A stretch of 64,000 nt of DNA, taken from Hyphomicrobiales bacterium. GTDB lineage: Bacteria > Pseudomonadota > Alphaproteobacteria > Rhizobiales > Beijerinckiaceae. Below the pieces are notes generated by a model, which saw only the letters and a program-made list of their open reading frames with translations, had not been told where the DNA came from and ran no database searches. Positions 44,742 through 52,696 of the stretch are shown here, piece after piece. How positions within the stretch are numbered: position 1 is the stretch's first letter; each line of letters opens with the position of its first letter. The stretch is from NCBI GenBank assembly GCA_027484605.1, contig JAIXSR010000005.1, positions 1 through 64,000 on the forward strand. Direction: 5' to 3'. The translations under genes and the position numbers were made by a program.

Positions 44742-46961
44742 ATGACAAAGCCGGCTTTTTCGCTCGATATCGCCGGAATGACCTGCGCCGCCTGTGCGCA
44801 ACGCGTCGAGCGGATGCTGGCGCGGGATGGCGGTTTTGTGCATATCGCGGTCGATCTCGCTGCCGATCGCGTGGTGCTGACGCCGCAGGATGCGCTGGCT
44901 ATCGAACAAGCAAGCCGGCGCGCTGTCGCGGCCATCGAGGCGGCCGGCTACCGGGCCTTTCCGCGCGGCGGTTCGCTGGAAGAGCGGCGACTCGCCCGGG
45001 CCTTGGGCGAGGCCGAGGCGCGGGCCGCATCGCGCTGGCTCCTTCTGCGTGCAGCGATGTCGCTGGCGCTCTTCATGCCCTTTGCGATCGCGATGATCGC
45101 CGAAACCCTGGCCGGAGACGGGCATCACTGGATCCCGCCGCTCTGGCAGCTGGCGCTCGCCATCCCGGTCCAGACGTTCGGAGCCTGGCCGTTCTACCGC
45201 CAGGCCTGGCATGCCGTGCGCGGCCGGACCGCCACGATGGATGTGCTGGTGGTGCTGGGGACGGGGGCGGCCTTCCTTCTCAGCCTCTGGCATCTGTTCG
45301 ACGGATCGGCCGGGCATGGCGCCCCGCTCTATTTCGAGGGCAGCGTCGCCGTCATTGCCTTCGTGCTGGCGGGCAAGCTGGTGGAGCAACGCGCCAAGCG
45401 CGAGGCCGGGGTGGCTCTCGGTGCCCTCGAGGCTCTCATCCCCGACCGGGTGGAGATCCGCGACGGCACGGAATCCCGGGTGATCACCCGCAAGGATGTC
45501 CGGACGGGCATGGTGGTCCTTGTCCGGCCTGGCGGCATGTCGCCGGTGGATGGCGAGATCGTCGATGGCGTCGCCTTCCTCGACGAATCCAGCTTGACCG
45601 GCGAGAGCCTGCCGATCCGGCGCGGCCCTGGCGAAAGGGTCCAGGCGGGGGCGGTCGTCAGCGGCGGGGCCCTCGCCTTGCGGGTCGAGGCTGTCGAGGA
45701 CGAAACGCGGATCGCGCGGCTGGCCCGGCTGATCGATGATGCCGGATCCGGCGCCGCCACCCGCGTGCCGCTGATCGACCTGCTGACCCGCATCTTCGTG
45801 CCGGCGGTTCTGGCCATTGCCGCCATGTCCTTCGGTTTCTGGCTCTGGCAGGGCGCCGGCTTCGAACGGGCTGCCATCATCGCGGCATCCGTGCTGGTTG
45901 TCGCCTGTCCCTGTGCGCTCGGCCTCGCCACGCCGATTGCCCTGATGGCCGGCCGCCGCGCCGGTGCCCGGCTGGGCCTGATCGTCGTGGACCAGCGCGC
46001 CTTCGATCCCGGTGCCCGGCTCGAGGCCATCGCCTTCGACAAGACGGGCACCCTGACCCGGGGACGGCCGGAATTGCTGGCGATCCATGCAGGGGGTGAT
46101 GCGACGGAGGCGCTCGTCCTTGCGGCGGCGCTTGCCGGGCGATCGGACCATCCGCTGGATCTTGCGCTACGCCAGGCTGCCGAGGCCCGCAGCCTCGCCC
46201 TGCCGGAAGTCGAGGCATGGCAGGCGGAATCCGGCGGAGGCCTCAGCGGAGATATCGCGGGCAGGCTTGTCCGGCTGGGCTCGCAGGCCTTTGCCGAGGC
46301 CGGGGCCGTTGCGCGTTTCGATGCGCTGCTTTCGGCCATGCCGGAAGCGGACCGGGTGCAGCCGAACAGTTTCCTCAGCGTCGATGGCCAGCCGCGCGCG
46401 ATCTTCGTTGCCGGCGATTCTCCGCGTCCGGAATCCGCCGAGGCCATTGTCCTCCTGCATGGGCTCGGCCTCGAGACGGTCATGCTGTCCGGCGACCGGC
46501 AGGCTGTCGTCGACCGGGTGGCTGCCGGTCTCGGGATCGGGAAGGCGCTTGGCGGCATGAAGCCCGAGGACAAGCTGGCCTGGCTGCAGGCCCGGATCGG
46601 CGAGGGCCGGGTGATCGGCTTCGTCGGGGATGGGCTCAATGACGGGCCGGCCCTGCAGGCCGTGGCGGTCGGGCTCGCCATGGGCACGGGAACCGAAGTG
46701 GCGAAGGGTGCCGCCACGGTGATTCTCGCCCGCCCGGACCCGCGGCTGGTGGCGCGGTTCGTCGCCTTGTCGCGCCGGGTCCGGCTCGGGATCGGCGAGA
46801 ACCTTTTCCTGGCTTTCGTGTTCAATGCCGTGGCCATTCCGCTTGCGGTGCTGGGCCATCTCTCGCCGGCCATTGCCGGCGCGGCCATGGCCCTGTCCTC
46901 GATTTCCGTGGCCCTGAATGCCCTGCGGCTGGCCCGCTGGCGCCCTGTCGGAACACATTAA
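44742..46961 (+). CDS. Heavy-metal (Cu+-type) P1B ATPase
   Basis: This 739-residue inner-membrane pump has one N-terminal heavy-metal domain with Cys15 and Cys18 (GMTCAAC). About eight membrane helices follow, with the actuator TGES motif (LTGESLPI, about 287). The intramembrane metal site is Cys389-Pro-Cys391 (ACPCALGLATP), the phosphorylated aspartate is Asp433 in DKTGTLT, the HP motif appears as RSDHPLD, and GDGLNDGPAL is the hinge. CPC usually means Cu+ (or Ag+) transport, but export or cuproenzyme loading cannot be separated here. It follows a divergent MarR gene rather than a CueR gene. Confidence 0.93.
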   Translation: MTKPAFSLDIAGMTCAACAQRVERMLARDGGFVHIAVDLAADRVVLTPQDALAIEQASRRAVAAIEAAGYRAFPRGGSLEERRLARALGEAEARAASRWLLLRAAMSLALFMPFAIAMIAETLAGDGHHWIPPLWQLALAIPVQTFGAWPFYRQAWHAVRGRTATMDVLVVLGTGAAFLLSLWHLFDGSAGHGAPLYFEGSVAVIAFVLAGKLVEQRAKREAGVALGALEALIPDRVEIRDGTESRVITRKDVRTGMVVLVRPGGMSPVDGEIVDGVAFLDESSLTGESLPIRRGPGERVQAGAVVSGGALALRVEAVEDETRIARLARLIDDAGSGAATRVPLIDLLTRIFVPAVLAIAAMSFGFWLWQGAGFERAAIIAASVLVVACPCALGLATPIALMAGRRAGARLGLIVVDQRAFDPGARLEAIAFDKTGTLTRGRPELLAIHAGGDATEALVLAAALAGRSDHPLDLALRQAAEARSLALPEVEAWQAESGGGLSGDIAGRLVRLGSQAFAEAGAVARFDALLSAMPEADRVQPNSFLSVDGQPRAIFVAGDSPRPESAEAIVLLHGLGLETVMLSGDRQAVVDRVAAGLGIGKALGGMKPEDKLAWLQARIGEGRVIGFVGDGLNDGPALQAVAVGLAMGTGTEVAKGAATVILARPDPRLVARFVALSRRVRLGIGENLFLAFVFNAVAIPLAVLGHLSPAIAGAAMALSSISVALNALRLARWRPVGTH

Positions 46962-47001
46962 GGCTGGCGGAAAAATTTTCTCCGCAGGGTGCCGGTTTTT
47001 C

Positions 47002-47030
47002 TTGCATCGCCGGAACGATGGACCTATACA
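47002..47030 (+). promoter_or_regulatory. Sigma-70-like promoter upstream of the RNA region
   Basis: TTGCAT at 47002-47007 and TATACA at 47025-47030 are spaced by 17 bases. Transcription would start near 47037 and run into the structured region before the decarboxylase gene. This is the best promoter-like sequence in the 570-base gap. Confidence 0.55.
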
Positions 47031-47036
47031 GCGCTT

Positions 47037-47233
47037 GCCCAATTTCGCACGTGCCTGTGGTTGCGTGCTGGTCGGCGGATCTCCGGACAAGAGGCCGGAA
47101 AAACGCCAGTCGTTGGGGGCAGCGAGAGATCGCTGAGCCCTGAAGAACGGACCAGTAGCCGGAGGCGAACCGGCGGCCCCGCCCGAAGCGGGTGACGCAG
47201 CTCAAAGCAACGACGGAGCGGGCTTTTTTGGTC
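47037..47233 (+). ncRNA. Candidate structured RNA ending in an intrinsic terminator
   Basis: About 195 nt between a promoter-like sequence and a terminator hold nested helices. GUCGUUG (47109-47115) pairs with CAACGAC (about 47208-47214). A hairpin AGCGA-GAGA-UCGCU with a GNRA loop sits inside GGGC/GCCC (47116-47140). Two more stems are GCCGG/CCGGC at about 47158-47174 and CCCGC/GCGGG at about 47178-47192. The end is GAGCGGGC followed by six T residues. It could be a free small RNA or the attenuated first part of the decarboxylase leader. I cannot match it to a known family by eye. Confidence 0.6.
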
Positions 47234-47531
47234 TCAGCCGGGTTCCAAGTCCGGCGAACTGAAGAGGCTTGTCCATCTTGCCGGGCGTGCGGTCGGGTAT
47301 CCCCCTTCCAAACGATGGCTTCCTTGACGTGATGTCTGGCTTTTCGGCTGGCAGCACTCATGGTCGTCCAACGGCGCAGCGTCACCGCCGTAACGGAACC
47401 GCTCAGGTTCCCGCGCGGCACGGGACTCATCGGAATCGCTTGCCGCGTCTCCACCGTGCGGCATGCAGGGAAGATGCGTCCCAAGTGTCCATCGCCCATG
47501 CGGGAGAGTCCCGCAAGAAGGGGATGCTGCC
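47234..47531 (+). promoter_or_regulatory. Structured leader of the ornithine/lysine decarboxylase mRNA
   Basis: Nearly 300 bases without a long gene precede the decarboxylase. The 3' half can form GCACGG/CCGTGC (47417-47458 region) and a tight hairpin GCGGGA-GAG-UCCCGC at 47500-47514, placed directly before the AAGGGG ribosome site. An RNA motif named speF is known upstream of ornithine decarboxylase genes in alphaproteobacteria. This leader is in the right position to be a member, but I cannot confirm the covariance from sequence alone. Confidence 0.55.
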
Positions 47532-47539
47532 ATGACTGA
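47474..47539 (+). CDS. Possible 21-residue leader peptide overlapping the decarboxylase start
   Basis: An ATG at 47474 with an AGGGA ribosome site 3-4 bases upstream opens a 21-codon frame rich in Arg, Pro and Cys, ending at a TGA inside codons 2-3 of the decarboxylase gene. It runs through the hairpin at 47500-47514. Translation of it would open that hairpin and could couple to, or interfere with, decarboxylase initiation. Its small size means it could also be chance. Confidence 0.35.
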   Translation: MRPKCPSPMRESPARRGCCHD

Positions 47540-48665
47540 TCGCATTCGCGAATTCCTCCGGACCCGTCGTGATGAAGGTCCGCGTCTCATCATCGATCTC
47601 GATGTCGTCCGCGACAATTACAATGCGTTCGCCGGCGCCTTGCCGGATACGCGCGTCTTCTATGCCGTGAAGGCCAATCCGGCTCCGGAAGTCCTGGAAC
47701 TGCTGACCAAGCTCGGCTCCTGCTTCGACACGGCCTCGATCGGCGAGATCGAGATGGTGCTCGCGGCCGGTGCCACGGCGGAGCGGATTTCCTTCGGCAA
47801 CACGATCAAGAAGGAACGCGATATCGCGCGTGCCTATGAGCGTGGTGTGCGCCTCTTCGCCGTGGATTGCGAAGCGGAAGTCGAGAAGATCGCCCGTGCC
47901 GCGCCGGGTTCGAAGGTGTTCTGCCGCATCCTGTGCGACGGCGAGGGCGCCGAATGGCCGCTTTCGAAGAAGTTCGGCTGCGTGCCGGAAATGGCGCCGC
48001 GCGTTCTCGAGCTGGCGCATCGCCTCGGCCTCGTGGCCCATGGCGTGTCGTTCCATGTCGGCTCGCAGCAGCGCAACCCGCTGATGTGGAATCGCGCGCT
48101 TGCCTCGGCGGCGTCGATCTTCCGCGAGATGGCGGAGCGCGGCATCGTGCTGTCTATGGTCAATCTCGGCGGTGGTTTCCCGACGAAGTATCTGAAGGAC
48201 GTGCCGGCCGTTAAGGCCTATGGCCAGGCGATCTTCGCCGCGTTGCGCGCGCATTTCGGCAACCGCATCCCGGAAACGATCATCGAGCCGGGCCGCGGCA
48301 TGGTGGGCAATGCCGGAATCATCGAGGCCGAGGTCGTGCTCGTCTCGAACAAGTCCGACGATCCCTCGGATCTCCGATGGGTCTATCTGGATATCGGCAA
48401 GTTCCACGGACTGGCCGAGACCATGGACGAGGCGATCCGCTATCCGATCCGCACCCCGCGGGATGGCGATGACCTCATTCCCTGCGTCCTCGCCGGGCCG
48501 ACCTGCGATTCGGCGGATGTGATGTACGAGAAGGAGCCGTATATGCTGCCCTTCAGCCTCGAGCTCGGCGACAAGGTGCTGATCGAGGGGACGGGCGCCT
48601 ATACGACGACCTATTCGTCGCAGAACTTCAACGGCATGACCGGCCTGCGCCAGATCGTCATCTGA
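47532..48665 (+). CDS. Ornithine/lysine decarboxylase, type III PLP enzyme
   Basis: This 377-residue enzyme belongs to the eukaryotic-type (alanine-racemase-fold) decarboxylases, which make putrescine from ornithine or cadaverine from lysine. The PLP lysine is Lys47 in YAVKANP. Further landmarks are SFHVGSQQ at about 175, NLGGGFP at about 215, EPGRGMVG at about 255 and the catalytic Cys in GPTCDSADV at about 325. Homospermidine synthase two genes downstream suggests ornithine as main substrate. The start at 47532 is set by AAGGGG 7-8 bases upstream. The long structured leader implies RNA-level control. Confidence 0.94.
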   Translation: MTDRIREFLRTRRDEGPRLIIDLDVVRDNYNAFAGALPDTRVFYAVKANPAPEVLELLTKLGSCFDTASIGEIEMVLAAGATAERISFGNTIKKERDIARAYERGVRLFAVDCEAEVEKIARAAPGSKVFCRILCDGEGAEWPLSKKFGCVPEMAPRVLELAHRLGLVAHGVSFHVGSQQRNPLMWNRALASAASIFREMAERGIVLSMVNLGGGFPTKYLKDVPAVKAYGQAIFAALRAHFGNRIPETIIEPGRGMVGNAGIIEAEVVLVSNKSDDPSDLRWVYLDIGKFHGLAETMDEAIRYPIRTPRDGDDLIPCVLAGPTCDSADVMYEKEPYMLPFSLELGDKVLIEGTGAYTTTYSSQNFNGMTGLRQIVI

Positions 48666-48769
48666 CCCCACCCAACCTTTCCCGTTCGGCGTGAGCGCGG
48701 CATTTCCGCGCTCATGGTGCGAGGGTTCTCTCTTGCAATGGCGGAGTTTCCGCCAGGGAGGACCATCCC

Positions 48770-49309
48770 ATGGCCTTTATCGATACCGAGAAACTGTTCG
48801 ACATTCCCGCCCGCGAGGCGCTGCTCGACCGCGCCTTCGGCCCGAATCGCCGGGCGAAGACCTGCGAGCGCCTGCGCGAGGGGCGCCTTCCGGCCGACGG
48901 CCTGTCTTTCGTCGCGCGGGCAGATGACCGCGTGATCGGCACCCTGCGCTTCTGGCATATCCGTGCCGGGGGAAGGGCGGCGCTTATGCTCGGCCCGATC
49001 GCCGTCGACCCGCTGTTTCGCAGCATGGGCCTTGGCAGGCACATGATCAGGCTCGGCCTCGACCGGGCCGAGCAGATCGGCCATCAGGCTGTCATTCTGG
49101 TCGGCGATGCGCCCTATTACCAGCGCTTCGGGTTCAGCCGCTCCCTGACGGAAGGGCTGGACATGCCCGGCCCCGTCGATCCGGCGCGGTTCCTCGGGCT
49201 CGAGTTCGAGCCCGGCATCCTGGCAGGGGCCAAAGGCCTTGTCAGCCCGACGGGTGCGATCCCGCTTGTTTCGGCGGAGCGCCCGGTGGGCCATCGACGG
49301 GCCGCCTGA
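48770..49309 (+). CDS. GNAT-family N-acetyltransferase (YhbS-like)
   Basis: This 179-residue enzyme has the single-domain GNAT fold: VIGTLRFWHIRAG at about 59-71, LGPIAVDPLFRSMGLGRHMI at about 74-93 (acetyl-CoA loop RSMGLGRHM) and GDAPYYQRFGFSRS at about 116-129. It lies between the decarboxylase and homospermidine synthase genes, so a polyamine or polyamine precursor could be its acceptor, but nothing in the sequence proves this. The ATG at 48770 follows AGGGAGG. Confidence 0.88.
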   Translation: MAFIDTEKLFDIPAREALLDRAFGPNRRAKTCERLREGRLPADGLSFVARADDRVIGTLRFWHIRAGGRAALMLGPIAVDPLFRSMGLGRHMIRLGLDRAEQIGHQAVILVGDAPYYQRFGFSRSLTEGLDMPGPVDPARFLGLEFEPGILAGAKGLVSPTGAIPLVSAERPVGHRRAA

Positions 49310-49348
49310 CCCGCTGGCCGACGTTTCAGCCCTTGACGAGGGCCTTCC

Positions 49349-49369
49349 CGCTCCGCATTAGGCGGAGCG
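49349..49369 (+). terminator. Hairpin between the GNAT and homospermidine synthase genes
   Basis: An 8-bp perfect stem (CGCTCCGC/GCGGAGCG, 5-nt loop) is followed by TTCCCTTCT. The tail is pyrimidine-rich but not a true T-run. It could end the decarboxylase-GNAT transcript partly and allow separate control of the next gene. Confidence 0.5.
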
Positions 49370-49409
49370 TTCCCTTCTATTGATCATGTATCAGGAAAGA
49401 TCCGCGACC

Positions 49410-50843
49410 ATGACCGACTGGCCAGTCCACGGCACCATTTCCGGCCCGATCGTGATGATCGGTTTCGGCTCCATCGGGCGCGGCACCCTGCCGCTGATCG
49501 AGCGCCATTTCCGGTTCGACCGTTCCCGTTTCGTGGTGATCGATCCGGATGATTCGGATCGCCGCCTGCTGGACGAGCGCGGGATCACCTATATCCAGGC
49601 GGCAGTGACACGCGAGAATTATCGCGACCTGCTCAAGCCGCTGCTGACTAAGGGCGAGGGCCAGGGTTTCTGCGTCAATCTCTCGGTCGATACCTCGTCC
49701 CTGGACATCATGGAATTCTGCCGCGAGATCGGGGTGCTCTACATCGACACCGTGGTCGAGCCGTGGCTCGGTTTCTACTGGGACAATTCGGCCGGCGCGG
49801 CCGCGCGCTCGAACTATGCCTTGCGCGAGACCGTGCTCGCGGCCAAGCGGCGCAAGCCGGGCGGCACGACGGCGGTTTCCTGCTGCGGTGCCAATCCGGG
49901 CATGGTCTCCTGGTTCGTGAAGCAGGCGCTGGTGAACATCGCGTCGGATATGGGCCTCGATTTCGAGGAGCCGAAAACCCGCGAGGGCTGGGCCGGGCTG
50001 ATGCACAAGGCGGGCGTCAAGGGCGTGCATATTGCAGAGCGTGACACGCAGCGGGCAAAGAATCCGAAGCCGGCAAATGTCTTCGTGAATACATGGTCGG
50101 TTGAGGGGTTCCTGTCGGAGGGCATGCAGCCTGCTGAACTCGGCTGGGGCACGCATGAAAAGTGGATGCCGGAGAACGGCCGCACCCATGAGAGCGGCTG
50201 CGGAGCGGCGATCTATCTGCTCCAGCCCGGCGCGAATACCCGGGTGCGCTCCTGGTGCCCGACGCTTGGCGCTCAGTATGGTTTCCTCGTGACGCATAAC
50301 GAGTCGATCTCGATCGCCGATTTCTTCACGCTTCGGGATGATGCCGGCAAGCCGATCTACCGGCCGACCTGCCATTACGCCTATCATCCGGCCAATGATG
50401 CGGTGCTGTCGCTGCATGAACTGTTCGGCAATGGCGGCACTATCCAGGAAAAGCACCATATTCTCGACGAGCACGAGATCGTCGATGGCATCGACGAACT
50501 CGGCGTCCTGCTCTTCGGGCATTCCCGCAATGCCTACTGGTATGGCTCGCAGCTCTCCGTCGAGGAGACGCGGCGCCTCGCGCCCTACCAGAACGCGACG
50601 GGGATGCAGGTGACGTCGGCCGTGCTCGCCGGCATGGTCTGGGCGCTCGAGAACCCGGATGCCGGGATCGTCGAGGCCGACGAGATGGATTACAAGCGCT
50701 GCCTCGAGGTGCAGTTCCCGTATCTCGGGCCGGTGCGCGGCTTCTATACCGACTGGTCGCCGATCCAGGGCCGCGAGAAGCTCTTCCCGGAGGATGTGGA
50801 TTATTCCGATCCCTGGCAGTTCCGGAACATCCTGGTCCGGTAA
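49410..50843 (+). CDS. hss: Homospermidine synthase
   Basis: This 477-residue enzyme joins putrescine units, or spermidine and putrescine, to make homospermidine, the characteristic polyamine of many alphaproteobacteria. The N-terminal Rossmann fold is MIGFGSIGRGTLPLIERHF at about 14-32. The stretches VVEPWLGFYWDNSAGA, SCCGANPGMVSWFVKQAL and HNESISIADFFTL are typical. The ATG at 49410 follows AGGAAAG; a second ATG at 49386 is possible. The upstream decarboxylase supplies putrescine. A perfect terminator follows. Confidence 0.95.
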   Translation: MTDWPVHGTISGPIVMIGFGSIGRGTLPLIERHFRFDRSRFVVIDPDDSDRRLLDERGITYIQAAVTRENYRDLLKPLLTKGEGQGFCVNLSVDTSSLDIMEFCREIGVLYIDTVVEPWLGFYWDNSAGAAARSNYALRETVLAAKRRKPGGTTAVSCCGANPGMVSWFVKQALVNIASDMGLDFEEPKTREGWAGLMHKAGVKGVHIAERDTQRAKNPKPANVFVNTWSVEGFLSEGMQPAELGWGTHEKWMPENGRTHESGCGAAIYLLQPGANTRVRSWCPTLGAQYGFLVTHNESISIADFFTLRDDAGKPIYRPTCHYAYHPANDAVLSLHELFGNGGTIQEKHHILDEHEIVDGIDELGVLLFGHSRNAYWYGSQLSVEETRRLAPYQNATGMQVTSAVLAGMVWALENPDAGIVEADEMDYKRCLEVQFPYLGPVRGFYTDWSPIQGREKLFPEDVDYSDPWQFRNILVR

Positions 50844-50849
50844 CCAGAA

Positions 50850-50873
50850 GGCGGGCCATGGCCCGCCTTTTTT
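50850..50873. terminator. Perfect terminator shared by hss and the convergent zinc operon
   Basis: The 18-base perfect palindrome GGCGGGCCATGGCCCGCC is followed by six T residues on the plus strand. It ends hss transcription and also stands just past the last gene of the minus-strand operon. Confidence 0.93.
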
Positions 50874-50900
50874 CTGGATCGGCCGAGATCGGAAGCCGGC

Positions 50901-51419
50901 TTACAGCCGGCGCTGCATCATCAGCTCGGTAATTGACCGGCCATCCGGCAGGCGAAGGTAATCCTCCTCGCGGCCATAAACCGTGAAGCCGACCCGCTCA
51001 TAGGTGGCGCGCGCGGCCTTGTTGTGCTCTCCGACCTGCAGTTTCAGCCAGGCAAAGCCAAGTTCGCGGGCCAGGTCGATCGCATGGGTCAACATCGCCT
51101 CGGCGATGTTGCGGCCGCGCGCTTCCGGCACGACATAGACCGACCAGACCTCGCATTTGTGGCGGGTCTTCACCCCCGTGGCGAGATGGGTCGGCAGGAA
51201 GAGATGGCCGAGCATCGCATCCGTGCCCGGCTCGAAGGCGCCGATCACGTGGCCGGCCTCGATCCGCTCGATATAGGCTGCCAGCGGCAGATCCCAGTCC
51301 TTTGCGGTCGAGGTGAAGGCATCGGGGTGATCGGTCAGCCCGCGCAGCCGCAGCACCCGGAAGGCCGGGGCATCGGCCGGCCCGAGGCGGCGGATCGAGA
51401 CATTCTGCGCTTTCGCCAT
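50901..51419 (-). CDS. GNAT-family N-acetyltransferase
   Basis: This 172-residue enzyme has SIRRLGPADAPAFRVLRLRGL at the N-terminus, the acetyl-CoA site VYVVPEARGRNIAEAMLTHAI at about 94-114 and NKAARATYERVGFTVYGRE at about 133-151. It is the last gene of the minus-strand run that begins with the zinc uptake genes, 16 bases after the 88-residue protein gene. Its acceptor is unknown, and its tie to zinc is positional only. Confidence 0.88.
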   Translation of the reverse strand: MAKAQNVSIRRLGPADAPAFRVLRLRGLTDHPDAFTSTAKDWDLPLAAYIERIEAGHVIGAFEPGTDAMLGHLFLPTHLATGVKTRHKCEVWSVYVVPEARGRNIAEAMLTHAIDLARELGFAWLKLQVGEHNKAARATYERVGFTVYGREEDYLRLPDGRSITELMMQRRL

Positions 51420-51435
51420 GATGTGTGCTCCCGCC

Positions 51436-51702
51436 CTAGAGATAACGCAATGCGTCCTGGATATCCGCCTCGTCGATCTCGACCAGTGGCTTCCGCACCT
51501 TGGCGGCCTGGATCGCCTCGCCGGGCCGCATCACGAGGATGAAGGTCTCGAGTCCGGGGCATGCCGGGTCGGCGCATTCCACCTCGGAAATGGTCAGGTC
51601 GGCCTCCGGGCCGAGGGCGGCGAGGCACCATCCGCGGACCCGCTCGAGCGCCCCGGCATCGCGGGGCGGCTTTTTCCGGAAGGGTCCGCCGAACAGGGCC
51701 AT
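51436..51702 (-). CDS. Small conserved-looking protein of the zinc operon
   Basis: I do not recognise this 88-residue protein. It begins MALFGGPFRKKPPRDAG, contains three cysteines (Cys25 in GWCLA, and two close together in VECADPACPG at about 41-50) and ends IDEADIQDALRYL. The CxxxxC pair could bind a metal or form a disulfide. The start at 51702 is one base after the stop of the WD40 gene (TGACATG), so translation is likely coupled. No signal peptide or membrane helix is present. Confidence 0.75.
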   Translation of the reverse strand: MALFGGPFRKKPPRDAGALERVRGWCLAALGPEADLTISEVECADPACPGLETFILVMRPGEAIQAAKVRKPLVEIDEADIQDALRYL

Positions 51703-51703
51703 G

Positions 51704-52696
51704 TCACACCGGCAGGGCCAGCAGCCCGGCGCCGCCGCTTGCGGAGCCGAAGACCAGTCTCTTGCCATCCCTGTCCCAGCCGAGGGCGGTGATCGGCGTG
51801 CCGTCACCGCCGGCCCGGACCAGCAATTCCGAGGCATCGGTCAGGCGGACGAGCAGGACCCAGCCATCCTCGTAGCCGATGGCGAGAACCAGCGCGCGGG
51901 GATGGAACGCGACACAGGAGACCTTGGCCGGCCGGATCCCGCATTCCCGCGGGGCCTTGCCGGTCGGGCCTTCCTTGGCGAAGGGCCAGATGATGGCGGC
52001 CTCGGCCCCGGATGTCGCAAGCCAGAGCCCGTCATGCGACCAGGACCACGACCGCGTCTTCGAGGGATAGCCCGACATCCGCATATGGCCCTTGTCGGCC
52101 AGGCGCCAGCCATGGAGCTGGTTCTCCTGCATCGAGGTGATGAGGAAACGGTTGTCCGGCGAGAAGCTCGTGTCGAGATGCGGGCCCTTCCATGTCAACC
52201 GTTCGGGTTCGGCATCGGCGTTCGGGAACCAGAGCGTCACGCCGTCGATATGCGCGATGGCAAGCCGGTAGCCCTTGGGTGCGAAGGCGAGGCCCTGCGG
52301 CGTCGAGGGCGCGGTCAGCGTCTTCAGCCTCCCCTTGCTGTCGCGCACGGTGACATTCTTGCCGGCTGACCAGCCGGCGCTGCCATCGGGCCCGAGCGCA
52401 ACGGCGTCGATCCACCGGCCCTTCTCGTTGCCGATCTCGACAGACCGGCCATCGGGTCCGGTCTCGACAATCCGCCCGTCATCGCCGCCGGTGAGGAGCC
52501 GCGTGCCGGCATGGGCCGCGACAAGGATCGCATCGGCATGCGGGTGCATCGGCGCGGCTTCCCGGCCGAGCTGGATCCCGCCATCGGCGAAGACGAAGAG
52601 CATCTCGTCGCCCAGGAAGCCGGCCCTGAGCACGTAGCGGTCGAAGGCCAGTGTGGTGACGCGGTCGACCAGCGTCTGGACAGGCGCGGCAGGCAT
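51704..52696 (-). CDS. WD40-repeat protein of the zinc operon
   Basis: This 330-residue protein is built of degenerate WD40-like blades of about 40 residues (for example LTGGDDGRIVETG, LDTSFSPDNRFLITSM, WSWSHDGLWLATSG, VSCVAFHPRALVLAIGYEDG, TALGWDRDGKRLVFGSASG). It probably forms a seven-bladed propeller for protein contacts. It has no signal peptide, so it is cytoplasmic. It overlaps the CobW-family gene by one base (TGATG type) and is followed directly by the 88-residue protein, implying a joint function. No enzymatic residue is evident. Confidence 0.88.
   Translation of the reverse strand: MPAAPVQTLVDRVTTLAFDRYVLRAGFLGDEMLFVFADGGIQLGREAAPMHPHADAILVAAHAGTRLLTGGDDGRIVETGPDGRSVEIGNEKGRWIDAVALGPDGSAGWSAGKNVTVRDSKGRLKTLTAPSTPQGLAFAPKGYRLAIAHIDGVTLWFPNADAEPERLTWKGPHLDTSFSPDNRFLITSMQENQLHGWRLADKGHMRMSGYPSKTRSWSWSHDGLWLATSGAEAAIIWPFAKEGPTGKAPRECGIRPAKVSCVAFHPRALVLAIGYEDGWVLLVRLTDASELLVRAGGDGTPITALGWDRDGKRLVFGSASGGAGLLALPV

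Noticed and set aside
47037-47233. 6S RNA, SRP RNA, RNase P RNA or tmRNA identity for the structured RNA
   Set aside because: I could not find the SRP GGAAG apical loop, the RNase P core sequences or a tmRNA tag frame, and cannot demonstrate the 6S open bubble by eye. It is left as unassigned.
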